DNA of 64,000 nucleotides, taken from positions 1 to 64,000 of the forward strand of contig NW_003314280.1 in assembly GCF_000143415.4 (NCBI RefSeq), given 5' to 3'. Positions 1-10,406 of the stretch are shown piece after piece (position 1 is the stretch's first letter; each line of letters opens with the position of its first letter). A program made the position numbers and the translations under genes. The DNA comes from Selaginella moellendorffii (lineage: Eukaryota > Streptophyta > Lycopodiopsida > Selaginellales > Selaginellaceae). The notes under the pieces are model-generated. The model was given only the letters and a program-made list of their open reading frames with translations. It had not been told where the DNA came from and did no database searches.

Positions 1-828
1 GACAAATTACTACTTACAAAAATACTCAAACCAGTGTGGTGTGAGTGAGTGACTAGTAATTCATGCAATTGTCCCGATTCTGTGAGAAAAACTAGAAGTA
101 CTCTAGAGGTTCACATAGTAACTAACATGTTACGACATGTCAACCCTCAGTCTATAGTTTGAGCAGCATTAGTTTGGAACATGCAAACACCTGCGTGATC
201 CTCTTACCAATTCGAAACATTCTTTACATAGTCTGTGTGACATGAGAATGTCTCACACATCTGCACAAGAAATTGCCAAAAAAACTCCTGCATACATGAA
301 GTCTGCAGAAAAAAATGTGTGCCAGGAGTAGATGTTTCTTCTTCAGGTTGCTAAATGGACTGCAAAAGACCAAGTATCTTTTATGTATTTGCAAAGTTAC
401 GTATGCTCTCAGTAGGACTTCGAACTCAAGACCTATTATCTTATTTTCATATTATATCTAAGTTAGAGTCCTTTTAGATTAAGCTTCCTTGACTTTGTGC
501 TCAACACAATTCCACCCATTGGTTTATTCTTCTCTTTCTTTGTCTTTATTTCCTTGTCATCCTCCTCCTTGTTGACAAGCTCCTGACAGTTTGAACACTC
601 GAATCTCTATGGCTTCCTTGGATCCTTTTGTTCACCTCCAATCTGATCTTGATGTTTGAAATTCCTATCAAGTGTTGGAGCAATTCAACACCACTCTTCA
701 GTCACAACTCTAGCAAGTTCTTCAGCAACAATAGTAGCCCCTTCCTTTAGGTCAAAGAATAGTATGCCAGCAAAATTTGATGGTATGCAGTTTGAAGTCT
801 GTGGCTTCCTCAACTAAGTTAGGTTTTG
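1..828. other. Unassigned, probably TE-derived sequence
   Basis: No intact gene is visible. From about 609 the plus strand reads a short Met-Ala-Ser-Leu-Asp-Pro start that stays in one frame for about 40 codons, interrupted by stops among glutamine codons. It looks like the broken beginning of a retroelement gag. The rest is AT-rich without recognisable structure. Confidence 0.3.
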
Positions 829-1060
829 TGTTAGTTTTGTACCAGTTTTGATCATGTAGTCAATGTAAGGTAAGTTTAAGGGTAAATTAAAAATAGACTT
901 AGGGTAAAGAACTTAACCTACCCTAAGGGATCATAATGGTAGTGGCAGAGCTTTTGAGGTAGCTTAACGATGGTTGTGTGGTGAAAAACCTTAAGAGGAG
1001 GCATAGCATAGTTTAAGTGAGGCTGACTCTATCTTTGTTATTTTGCACTGGCTTATAACA
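829..1060 (+). repeat. Degraded LTR of gypsy family B
   Basis: It starts TGTTAG and ends CTTATAACA, and is followed directly by TTGGTATTAAAGGAG, the same primer-site context that follows the family B LTR at 45129-45340. Shared phrases with that LTR include the CCTACCCTA stretch and the AAGAGGAGG segment. About 232 bp, strongly diverged. Confidence 0.6.
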
Positions 1061-1305
1061 TTGGTATTAAAGGAGTTAGTTGTGATGGCCAACCAAAATG
1101 AATGCTAGAATCCTAATGTCAATAGTGGTGCTGACAGCAGTGTTGATGGAGTTTTTGAGGTTTGGATTATCCATAATGTTATTTATAAGCTACAAGTCTT
1201 CAACAAAAATCAACAAGAGATGCAAGAGGATGCTCTAAGTAAGACTTCCTTAGTGGATCGACTCAAGATTTCAACTTTTCCTGCTGATGGTGAGTGCCCA
1301 GCTTA
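1061..1305 (+). pseudogene. 5' internal relic of gypsy family B (gag start)
   Basis: Directly downstream of the 829-1060 LTR. It resembles 45341-45620 (shared ATGGCC start region, GTGGTGCTGACAG and GTGGATCGACTCAAGATT segments). Frames are broken by stops. It is cut off at about 1305 by an unrelated old repeat and seems to resume at about 2690. Confidence 0.5.
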
Positions 1306-2690
1306 GCTAACTATAGCACACGAGGTTTTTACCCTTTATCCTATGGTGATTTACCATAAGATAACCATGGAAGTGGAACCTAAACCCTCCATGTGCCACA
1401 TGTTGCATGCCACGTGTCCAAAGGACAGTGGTGTGGAACCTGAGTTTCAAGGCCTTGGGCCACTGAATGAAGAAATAGTGCCAAACTCCTAAGCATGGAG
1501 CCAAGGAGTGATAGAACCAAACCACAGAACAACTCCTGAGCATACAGCCCAAGGAGCATAGGGACAGGAGCCCGGAGCAACTTGGAACAGTCCTAGAGCA
1601 ACTAACATTCCAATTTTAGGACCAACACACAAAATGAAGCCAAATAGAGTCTAGTACTATTTCAGCATACCGATGGCCTAACACAAGGATAGGGGTACTC
1701 CACCAACTAACATGGTGTGGAGCTTGGGTTTAGACCCAAGCCAAACATAGAACAAGGACAAGCACGCAAGCAAGAGCGGCACTATGCCTCAGGTTGGTCG
1801 GCCATGCCCAACCTACCCACTATCCCTACTATACATTTGGAACCCCCTATAGCCCCCCTTTCCCGCTTTGAGGAACACACGCTTTGGGCTTTCACCCCAA
1901 ACCACCCTTAGTACCAAGAGTTAGTCTCTGGAACAAGCTCGAAACTTACTAATTATGGAATGGTGCTAGAATGCAAATTTGGACACGGGATGAACACCAT
2001 TGTGTTCAAAACAATCTTCTTGATCTAGCAATACCGACCTCTTGCTATCATGGTAGTAAGGAAAGAATATCCGAAAGGACTAGCTGACAGGTAACTTTTA
2101 ATACCTGAAGTCACATTCACGACACTCTCCCCCCTTAGGGAAGATCGACGTCCTCGTCGATGCATACTCTAGTCTAGAATACTGCCAAGGAAACAACTCC
2201 AGAAAAAGTTCACGGTATTCATATTATGTGAGAAATGCACCAACTTAAATGAGTTAGGGGTAACCTCTTTGTCTAACGCAGATGTGCTATCAACTCAGAC
2301 ACCTTCTAGCTGTCACCGACAAGGAAATGACCAATGGAGTTAGCCAATGGAGTTAGCAATGGAGTTAGCCAATGGAGTTAGCAACGGAGTTGCTACTCTG
2401 GGAGTCACCCTGCTTACAAAAGTGTGAAACGCCCCTGCCTACAAGGACATAGAGAGAGAAGCTAGAGGCCCCAACTGCCGAGCAAAGAAACCAAACCCGT
2501 TGGTAAAGTTTAGATAAACTACTGTAAATAGGTAGTTAAAGTGTAGTTAAGGCCTCATAAATAAGAATGCACTCTCTTTTTTAATTAGTCTTGCGATACT
2601 TGGAGTTAAGTATCTTTGAGTTTAAATTCAAGAGCTTATATAAAGGTCTTCTAGATATAAAAGCTTTAGTGGCTATTTAAATGGATCTAT
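1306..2690. repeat. Old dispersed repeat family C (non-coding)
   Basis: This stretch shares blocks with 36120-36595, 44183-45128, 54889-55620 and 63420-63900. Shared blocks include a CACCCTTTATC...GTGATTTACC region, a GGCCTAACACAAGGAT block and a CTCTCCCCCCTTAGGGAAGAT block. No coding frame. At 2340-2395 there is a short tandem repeat of a 15-20 bp unit reading CAATGGAGTTAGC. It is probably an ancient LTR element or its LTR, since families B and D are inserted into copies of it elsewhere in the window. Confidence 0.55.
2560..2630 (+). repeat. Possible degraded Cassandra LTR / 5S-like fragment
   Basis: The order AAGAATGCACTC, TTTT run, GATACTTGGAGTTAAG, then TTTGAGTTT parallels the Cassandra LTR at 42571-42655, including the 5S box A core GGAGTTAAG. 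Downstream box C is absent. Weak, but the order of blocks is preserved. Confidence 0.35.
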
Positions 2691-3330
2691 GTGACATGGG
2701 TCTTTGATGGTGAAATTGGCTTCAAGAGTGTTGGAAAGGGAAGGAAGAATGGGCAAAAAGCAAGGGAAAATAATACCCAAGGACTATATTGAGAAGTTTA
2801 GTTTCTTGATTAGCTATGTTCCAATCAAGGGTCTAGATTAGAATAAGTCTTATTTCATTGATGGCCTTCACAATAAGAACATGAGGTAGCACTTGGATTA
2901 TTCGTAACCTATAAAGAGTTTAGAGGAGCTCTTTGATGTGGCCCATCAATTTGACAATAACAAATATAAGTCTTGCAAGCATTTGAGGAATTCTTTCATT
3001 GAGAATCATTATTATGATTGTTGTGGATACAAGGATGTGAATAAATATCACATGCTGAAGTCTGTGGTGGCTACTTTAGATGTGGTCAAAAATGTTTGTG
3101 AAGAATTATAGGTAAGGTTGTTATCATTATAGTGAGTTTAGATACTATAAGTTTGATTGTCCATACCTGAATAACAAACAATAGAGTAAAGAGAATGGTT
3201 AATATTTAATATACTAATGACAATAAGTGATACACTAAGTTCTAAAATTTATAGTGTAAGGATGACAAAAAACTGTTCCAATTAGAGAAAGAGGCTTTTG
3301 ATAATTGTTTGTCAACTCATGTATCGAACA
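2691..3330 (+). pseudogene. Gypsy family B gag relic with zinc knuckle
   Basis: A gag-like frame is readable around 2770-2900, and a decayed CCHC knuckle lies at about 3120-3175 (ending ...FDCPYLNNK). It is collinear with the better preserved knuckle at 45690-45770. The region near 3280-3330 matches the sequence before the protease at 51217-51290. Several in-frame stops; not functional. Confidence 0.6.
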
Positions 3331-3790
3331 AGATGGAAGTAAAATAAATCCATAAGTCCCAAAGTGGAGCTGAAGGTGAGCTATGTGACATTTGCCAAGG
3401 CAGAAGTCTAACAAATGTAACACATTTGGACCAAAAGCTCTTATTTGGAAAGTCAAGAGTGGGAATGGAACTCCCAAAGAAGTGCTTAAGGAACAAGTAT
3501 GAAGCAATTAATGAGTGAGTCTTTACAAAGGGATAAAGTAATGATGAATGTATGGCAAGTGTCATGACATATAGGAGTGTTGAGACCAAGTCCAAGACTG
3601 AGTCCGAGATCGAGTCTGAGATCAAGTCCGAGTTCGAGTCCAAGTCCAGGTCCAAGTCCCGAGTCTGAGGGTGAAAGCTCAAAGCAATCATCTTTTAGAC
3701 CTTGGGGGATTTCATAAGTCCCAGCAAGATAGTACAAGGAGGACTTCAATAGAACCAGCAAAGCAATGTTGAAGAAGATGTTGCAACAAG
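3331..3790 (+). repeat. Fragment of a family D-type LTR with GAGTCC repeats
   Basis: It follows the order of the LTR at 36605-37260: CCCAAAGTGGAGCTG, AACACATTTGGACCAAAAGCTC, GTGGAACTC, then a tract of GAGTCCGAGATC-like 12-mers (3590-3665), then GGGTGAAAGC. It has no intact ends and sits inside the family B gag relic. Confidence 0.6.
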
Positions 3791-5220
3791 ATCATTAAGG
3801 AGTTTCTTGAATTCTTGATTGCACCTAATCTATATGCAATTGCAAGAGCCCTGCCTGTAAGGAAGAGAAAAAATCAAGGGGAGGAGAGAGATGTTAGTAC
3901 TTTTGCTGTTTGCTGAATCCATGTGTGGTCAAATGGTTTTATCTCTCTCACACACACACATAAACAAAGGAGTATATGATGCCAGATGCTAGATGTAAAT
4001 AGCAGATTTAGATAAGGGAGTACTAGCTGGGATCCCAGCAAGATAGTATACCAGATTATTTATCGAGTTACAATTTATTATTATATTCATGAATAAACTT
4101 ATCTAGATCTTGACTTGGCATTAGAGAGAACATATGTTGCCAGGATCTAAGAAATGCTCAATAGTTCCTAGCAACACAAGAACTAGTGAGGAGTACTATC
4201 ATGGGTCAAAGATGAAACATTATTCTTATGTAGTTGATAAGTTGATAGTGAATACTTTATATGCAAATTATTGAAGTTAGAAAATCAGCTTGACAAGGAG
4301 GTTCACTAGCTAATTTGTTTCTTCCCACAATCTGTATATGCTCATTATAAATCTGATTTGATGTGAAATCCTGTTGAATCATATAAATCACCCAATGTTG
4401 AATATCTGGCAAAAGCTTTTGAGGAAATAATGATTTTCCTCTAGTCGAATCAAGTTGATGATGACAAGGAATCCCATTCTTATCACAGTGCTCTCTATGA
4501 TAATATGTAATTTGTATATAATCAAGCCATTTGTAAAACTGTTTGACCAAAAAATTGCAAAGGCAGCCCCGCTTGTTGGAACTTTGACTTAGTCTACTTC
4601 TAGGTCCTAACTTTGATGTAATTCAGCAAGCATATTGGATGTTTAACAAACATCTTATTTTCCATATTCACGTCAATACTTGTGTCAAAAAGTTAGTAAT
4701 TATATTCTGTTATAAAAAATATACCTGATTAATGATAAAAAGCTTGAATCAATATGAGGTTGAATTGATTGTTTACCTCTGGAAATTGATGTGTTGCTGC
4801 TGTGCTTCATTATGGAAAAACCATGAAATTTTTTAGGTCAATTATGATCATGAAATTTAAGTGTTGGGGCAACTAGCCATGTGGAACAGCAACAGCGTGA
4901 ATTTAGCCAAGTGTTGGGCCTCTGGCCATGTGGAAAACAATTAGGGCACATACTGGGTATGGGTGGATATATAGGCAGATGGGTGGGAGTACAGGTGGGA
5001 GCTGTGAGTGGGGTAGGGCGGGTGGGAGCAACAGATGGGAAAGCAAGGGTGTAGTGGCAACAGACATGAGAGGGAGTGTGCTGACAAACAAACAAAAAGA
5101 AGGCCTCATGCCACATCATTGCTAGGTAAGCAGAGAGAGAGAGAGAGTGACTCAGGATGGTGTTTAACAAGAGGCATTAACTTACCTTAAGTATGCTTAG
5201 TGACAGAGTTGAGATGTGAT
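3791..5220. other. No recognisable gene; simple repeats
   Basis: AT-rich sequence with only short chance ORFs. There is a short CA run at 3947-3961 and a GA run at about 5130-5147. The palindrome family seen at 8.6-34.2 kb is absent. Confidence 0.5.
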
Positions 5221-5935
5221 CTATATAAGTCTTCTAGTCTTTAGCAAAACATTGGAGCTTCATGGAACTAAGAGCTGGCATTTCAAAAGTTGCAAGAAAA
5301 TAAACTACATGCTAAGGAGAGTAAATGTACTTTTGATCAATTGCATATGAACTTTCTTGAGCATATAGTTGGTGGTGGTGTAATTGAGGTGGACCTAAAG
5401 AAAGTGGAAGATGTTCACTATATCAGATACTCCTTCTTTTCTCAGTTTAGCGGGATACTATCATAAGTTTCTTTGCAATTTTGCAAGTATTGCTCTTCTA
5501 TTGACTGAATTAACAAAGGGTAGTATACCGTTTATTAAACACTAGCTTGTCAGTGTGCTTTTGTATGGTTGAAGGAGATCTTGATTACAGTTCCTACTCT
5601 CAAGATCCCAGATCATGATAAACCTTTTGAAATGCATTGTGATGCATTTGGCTATGCTATACATGCCATGTTGCAGCAAAATTGTAATAATGCGGTTGGT
5701 ATTATGCTAAAGTGATGTAGTTATCCCATAGTATTTTATTCCAAGAAATTTGATGAAACCCAATGAAGATAGCCAATGCACAATAGATAGTAACACATTG
5801 AGCTACTTTGCAATGTAGCCAAAGCTTATGCTAAAGCAAGCTCGTTGGCAAGAGAAGCTTGCTAGATTCAATATTGAAATCAAATATAAACCTAGTAAAA
5901 AAAATATTATTCTAGATGAGTTAAGTCATCAGGCT
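5221..5935 (+). pseudogene. Gypsy reverse transcriptase-RNase H relic
   Basis: The plus strand retains the end of the RT palm/thumb (FLEHIVGGG, like the FLGHVV block of intact elements) near 5350. It also has the start of RNase H (MHCDAFGYAIHAMLQQ, like the CDASGYALGGVL block) near 5630-5685. Stops and frame changes are frequent. It is probably a further piece of the family B copy that starts at 829. Confidence 0.6.
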
Positions 5936-6174
5936 CAGTTCCAAGCAATATTGGCATGATAAAGAGTTCATTAGATGAGATTGAGTCCAAGATCAACTCT
6001 GAGATTGACTTCAAGACTGAGTTCGATACCGAGTTTAAGATCAAGTCTGAGACTGACTCTGTGACAGAGTTTGAGACCGATTTCAAGACCGAGTCCGAGA
6101 TCCAAGACTGGGTCCAAGACTGAGTTAGAGATTGAGATATGGACACCCTTGGTTAGAAGGGTTGGCTTGGGCCA
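5936..6174 (+). repeat. Fragment of a family A/D LTR and 3' internal region
   Basis: Starts with an AAAGAGTTCATTAGATGAG block equivalent to the family A LTR (AAAGAGTTCATCGGATGGG at 18338), followed by degraded GAGTCCGAGAYC repeats to about 6130. It then has a GGTTGGCTTGGGCCA segment like family D internal sequence at 40535-40555. The TRIM at 6175 is inserted here. Confidence 0.55.
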
Positions 6175-6278
6175 TGTTAGGATCTTATCCCTTACACCCT
6201 AAGCCAACTGGCTAAAGGGGTGATCACTTGATTGCAGGGCCCTTTCTTTATCCTATTATCCTGACCTGGTGCCTAACA
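6175..6278 (-). repeat. TRIM LTR copy 1
   Basis: 104 bp, TGTTAGG...CCTAACA, left copy of the three-LTR array. Confidence 0.88.
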
Positions 6279-6464
6279 ATCCTCCCCCTCGTCAGGGAAT
6301 GATCGTCCACGATCATATTTAGGCCACCATCCGGTCACCATGGTCCTTCTCTTAGGGTTTACCAAACCTTGGTTCTCCCTCTAGATCCACCATGTTGAAT
6401 ATTCCTTTAGAATATTCTTGCCCCACTCGTCAGCCACGAGAATCAAACTGGGCTCCGATACCAA

Positions 6465-6568
6465 TGTTAGGATCCTATCCCTTACACCCTAAGCCAACTG
6501 GCTAAAGGGGTGATCACTTGATTGCAGGGCCCTTTCTTTATCCTATTATCCTGACCTGGTGCCTAACA
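6465..6568 (-). repeat. TRIM LTR copy 2
   Basis: 104 bp, nearly identical to copies 1 and 3; the shared middle LTR of the array. Confidence 0.88.
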
Positions 6569-6754
6569 ATCCTCCCCCTCGTCAAGGAATGATCGTCCGC
6601 GATCATATTTAGGCCACCATCCGGTCACCATGGTCCTTCTCTTAGGGTCTACCAAACCTTGGTTCTCCCTCTAAATCCACCATGTTGAATATTCCTTTAG
6701 AATATTCTTGCCCCACTCGTCAGCCACGAGAATCGAACTGGGCTCCGATACCAA

Positions 6755-6858
6755 TGTTAGGATCTTATCCCTTACACCCTAAGCCAACTGGCTAAAGGGG
6801 TGATCACTTGATTGCAGGGCCCTTTCTTTATCCTATTATCCTGACCTGGTGCCTAATA
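6755..6858 (-). repeat. TRIM LTR copy 3
   Basis: 104 bp. The last bases read CCTAATA instead of CCTAACA, a single C-to-T change. The right-hand target duplication follows immediately. Confidence 0.88.
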
Positions 6859-6863
6859 GGCCA

Positions 6864-8290
6864 AGTATAGGGATGCCTTTGAGGTTGTGGTCAACATCTC
6901 AAAGATAATTTAGTGCTTATTGGTAAACATGTTGAGGTATCTATATGGGATCACAAGGTGATTTTATGGTTGGTTAAAATAAACTTCTTACTAAGTGAAG
7001 AAATAAAATTTTCTAGTTCAAAGTAGTGATTTGAATAAATAGTATGATATCACTTGGTCAAAGCCACCAAGTGGAAAGGACACTTAAGGTGAAATTGTCT
7101 AGTATTGTGAGTTAAGAAAGTATTCTCCAAAGAAGGACCATGAAAGAGTCAAAAGATTGGATTGTTGTGCCAATAGGGGTATGTATTGGCAAAACTGACT
7201 GAAGGGTGAATACCTAATATACTAATCAAAATAGTCTTTAGTGAACGTCCTTAATGAGAGTCCATAACCACCAAAAAATAAGTATCTAGTACCTTTTTAG
7301 CATTAAAGATTTGGGACTCTAACTCAACCCTTGCATATGTATCTATAGATAGCATTACATAGAATGTCTAGCTTGGCTCACCATGCTTGTGCACCAAACT
7401 TATTCATTTATGCACTAAAAGTTACAACTTAGGAAACTTATTCCTCCCACCTTGCAAGTTATCTCACTTGACAAGTTATATGATTAATATATTATCATAT
7501 ATAACCTTCTCCATACTTGGCTTCATAGGCCTTCCTTTATAAAGTTAACATCTTGAATTAGGAACCTTGTTCCTTTAACTTGTCATACCACCTAGCTAAT
7601 ATAGAATGGTTCATAACATATATAAGTCCTTAAATTAATTTATCTTGATGATACCAACTTTCGTTTAAAACCATCCCCTTTGAACATGTGGGAATTACTT
7701 TCCCAGCCTTGATAGGCTCACTTTATTGCAAGCTTAAAAAATATGCTTTTGCTATATTACTCTGATTATACATACTTATGAAGCATTTATATTTAACTTC
7801 CTGAGTACTAGCTTACTCAAAATTTCCCTTGAGAAATTGAAAGAACAAAATTGCCCTTTAGCTTGTTAAGGCCTTTATTTTCATAAAGTTTTTATCTGCC
7901 ATCCAATCTAATATAGACACTTCTATGCTTTAGGCTTTACATAGTATTATGTTTATAAGTAGAAAATCTCAAGCCCATACTTAATTCCCCACTCCCAAAT
8001 TGCATAACTATTCCTAATTATATCTCTTCATTCTTATGGTTCAGTTTTATCCTTTTAATATTTGCTCTTGGTTCTACACATTCCATGCTAGAAAGTAAGA
8101 TTTGCACTCACTACTTGCACCTAAGCAAATATTCTTAGGGTAAACCTACTCATTGACTAACTTGTAATCCCACATATCAGAATAAAACCTATTACTAAGC
8201 TCTATTTTGTTAAAGTGGGAATTGTCATTATCCCACTTGTAAAATAAGGTTTCCAAACCTTTATATAGTATATAAATATAACAAAATTCA
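6864..8290. repeat. Decayed family D-type internal sequence, two orientations
   Basis: 6864-7200 follows, on the plus strand, the non-coding internal sequence of family D at 40550-40960 (TCACAAGGTGATTTTATGG, CTAGTTCAAAGTAGTGATTT, GGTCAAAGCCACCAAGTGG). About 7300-8290 looks like further family D-type internal sequence on the minus strand (for example TATGTGGGATTACAAG). No coding frame. Confidence 0.45.
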
Positions 8291-8582
8291 ACTGCATTGA
8301 GGCACATGCCATTTTATTTTAAACAAGGAAATGTCTACTCAATCACTTCTCCTCCCCCTGCCACTGCTTCACCTCTCTCTTCTCCTTGTCATCGTCGTCC
8401 AATTTCTTTCCATCCTTTTAATATTGGCTCAGTTGCTCCGAGTCTAGGTGGAGCCCAAGTCCCCATTCAATCTTTACTTTCCCCTTATTAATAAAACAAC
8501 TTTGTAAACTTCCAATAACATGCTATAACACTTCTAGTATAATGCAAATCCTCTCAAAGAATTGTCTTTTAATATTAATACA

Positions 8583-8604
8583 ATGGCATGGAACCCCATG
8601 CCAT
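8583..8604. repeat. Leftmost copy of the 22-bp palindrome family
   Basis: ATGGCATGG, two bases, then CCCATGCCAT: a near-perfect inverted repeat about 85 bp beyond the stop end of the minus-strand HAD domain. Confidence 0.7.
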
Positions 8605-8687
8605 AATAAGTTACATTTTAAAATAAATACATGCCATCTCAGACTGTTATTTTTTGCCTCCAATGCCTATACAATAATCTTGGAATT

Positions 8688-9498
8688 TCATCTCTCCACA
8701 CTATCAGGATTTATACCCAATAGTAATGCCATCTCTTCTCTAATACGTCCACGCTCATGTTCAGTGGTCGAAGAACCCATCCGGTTGAGCAGATTATGGA
8801 GATGTGGATAGTGCTTGGCTAGACAATATACATGCCATAAATGATGACTGGTGTCTGTCCAATCAAATGGCTTCTGATATACTGTTCCATCTGCCATTTG
8901 GCTGATTTCTGCAGCCACCTCCTGGACTGGCTGGTTCTCTATCACCATCGCTCCAAGCCGTTTTGCAAGGTCCCCCAGAACATACGGTTTCTTCTCCCTA
9001 GTTTCCATACTGCAAGAGATGGGGTGCACTGCATATGTGTGCGTGTTCGCTGTAGTTTTAATCGGCGAGTCATCGATGATGAGGATTTCACTTGACCTAG
9101 CAGTCCGGTTCATCACTACAGCCTCTGGCTTGATGAAGATGGGCTTGCTACCCCTCACATGGACCATAGTCAAGCAATCCTCCTGTGTTAGGAGAAAGTC
9201 AAATGGTAATATTACTCGCGTCTGATCGTGCATCATCTGTAGCAACGTTAATGCATTGTGGCGCATCATGGATGTCCAAACTCCCAATTACAAATTGAAC
9301 CCGGCCTCTGTTTTAAGTGTCGCATGGTCATTATTAGATCCCGCAGTTTCTCCCATGTGATTAATGTGAATCTGTCTCTTTTGACCAACTTGCGACCGCA
9401 GGCTTTGGAGGGTGCAGTGACATTCGAGGACGAGCCACGCTCATGGGAGAAAAGGACACCGTTCAGATCAAAAACGATACAGTACCTTTGCCGTGACT
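8688..9498 (-). pseudogene. FCP1-like HAD phosphatase domain, frameshifted
   Basis: The domain opens at 9480-9440 with YCIVFDLNGVLFSHER, the HAD motif I of plant FCP1-homology proteins, which have DLNG in place of DxDGT. GVWTSM follows near 9285 (HAD motif II region of the family). IIDDSPIK near 9065 is the motif III/IV signature (DDSPxK) of FCP1-type phosphatases. A C-terminal tail of about 120 residues runs to the stop at 8688. Between motif I and GVWTSM the frame shifts at about 9270-9310, a TAA interrupts, and about ten residues seem to be missing compared with the family, so this copy is dead. Family members dephosphorylate phosphoserine or are of unknown function; the target here is unknown. 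Confidence 0.65.
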
Positions 9499-9545
9499 CT
9501 GAAATGAAATGCGTCAGCATAAAAAATGGTACAAGTCAATTTTAC

Positions 9546-10285
9546 CATCTACAATATTAGCGAATGGTGCTCCCGATGGTCGTTGAGAGGGTTTTGGTCG
9601 AGGAAACGTGAAGGGCGGAAATACTCTCCTCTGCAATGTGGGGTCAATCGCATTCGATGGCGTGTGGGCACATGCTATTTCAGCTGTAGACTCTGGTACA
9701 ACTGGCTCAACAGTGGCATGGGGTGGTTCCGATGGCGTGTGATCACACGCCATTTCAGCTGGTGCCTCCGTTGGCAAAGTGGACATGACCGAACAGGCAG
9801 CAGGGGCGGTGTAGGGAGGTTCCAACAGCGCGTAGTCAGACGATTGGGCACACGTTGAGTCTGTTGGAAATGAGGATACGACCGGCTCGGCGGCAGGGGC
9901 GGTCTCATGCAGATCCAATGGCGCTTGGTCACTATCAGTTGGATACGTGGACAAGATTGACTCAGTGGTATGGGCAGCATCAAGTGGAGCGTGGTCAGCT
10001 TGCTTGGCGTTGATATGGATAGTAGCCTCCACCAGCTCTGATGACTCTTGTAGGCAAGTAGAGTCCACTGGCGGATCCATATGCATGTCCAAATATCTCC
10101 CTTCGATTGAGATGGTATCCTCCCGTGCTACTAAAAACAAACTCATTAGCACATTGAATCGACTATACTGTATTTACCATCAACTGCTATTGAGGAACTA
10201 GGACCGATATCACTTGGGCGCACTGCTGATTTTGAAGGATTGGATATACGTTTCGACCCTTGCTTGGCACTATCCTTCCTCGACA
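9546..10285 (-). pseudogene. Repeat-rich linker (Ala/Pro/Thr/His repeats)
   Basis: Exons 10285-10178 and 10130-9546. The second encodes about five degenerate repeats of 24-31 residues with a D-H-x-P-S/L-x-x-P/A core followed by an EPVVS-like and FPTDS-like segment. Two copies of the DNA palindrome (9657-9678 and the perfect 9732-9753) lie inside this coding repeat and encode EIACAHTPS and EMACDHTPS. The exon joins the HAD domain through the 47-bp intron 9499-9545. Probably a flexible tether. Confidence 0.55.
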
Positions 10286-10334
10286 CTAAAGGCTAGAGTT
10301 TGTATCTTAATTCAACTGAATAATCTCTACTTAC

Positions 10335-10349
10335 CATTTGTTCTACGAC
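10335..10349 (-). other. 15-nt microexon
   Basis: Between introns 10286-10334 and 10350-10406 lies GTCGTAGAACAAATG on the minus strand. It is bounded by AG on one side and GTAAGT on the other and keeps phase 1 on both sides (Gly-Arg-Arg-Thr-Asn-Val at the joins). Confidence 0.5.
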
Positions 10350-10406
10350 CTACATGGACAATGTTAGAAATGGTAAAAGGTTAGGAATGGATGTACTATT
10401 ATTTAC

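Larger units (their letters stand above)
6175..6858 (-). mobile_element. TRIM retrotransposon, tandem LTR-int-LTR-int-LTR
   Basis: Three 104-bp LTRs (6175-6278, 6465-6568, 6755-6858) alternate with two 186-bp internal segments. LTRs begin TGTTAGG and end CCTAACA (CCTAATA in the last). On the minus strand, each internal segment begins one base after an LTR with TGGTATCGGAGCC, an initiator-Met tRNA primer site (6741-6753 and 6451-6463), and ends in a purine tract (GACGAGGGGGAGGAT). The whole block is flanked by GGCCA at 6170-6174 and 6859-6863, a clean 5-bp target duplication. No coding capacity, so it must be mobilised in trans. A related two-LTR copy lies at 51552-51944. Confidence 0.9.

Noticed and set aside
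6175-6858. Simple tandem duplication of about 290 bp
   Set aside because: TG...CA ends, primer site, purine tract and a 5-bp target duplication show an LTR structure.
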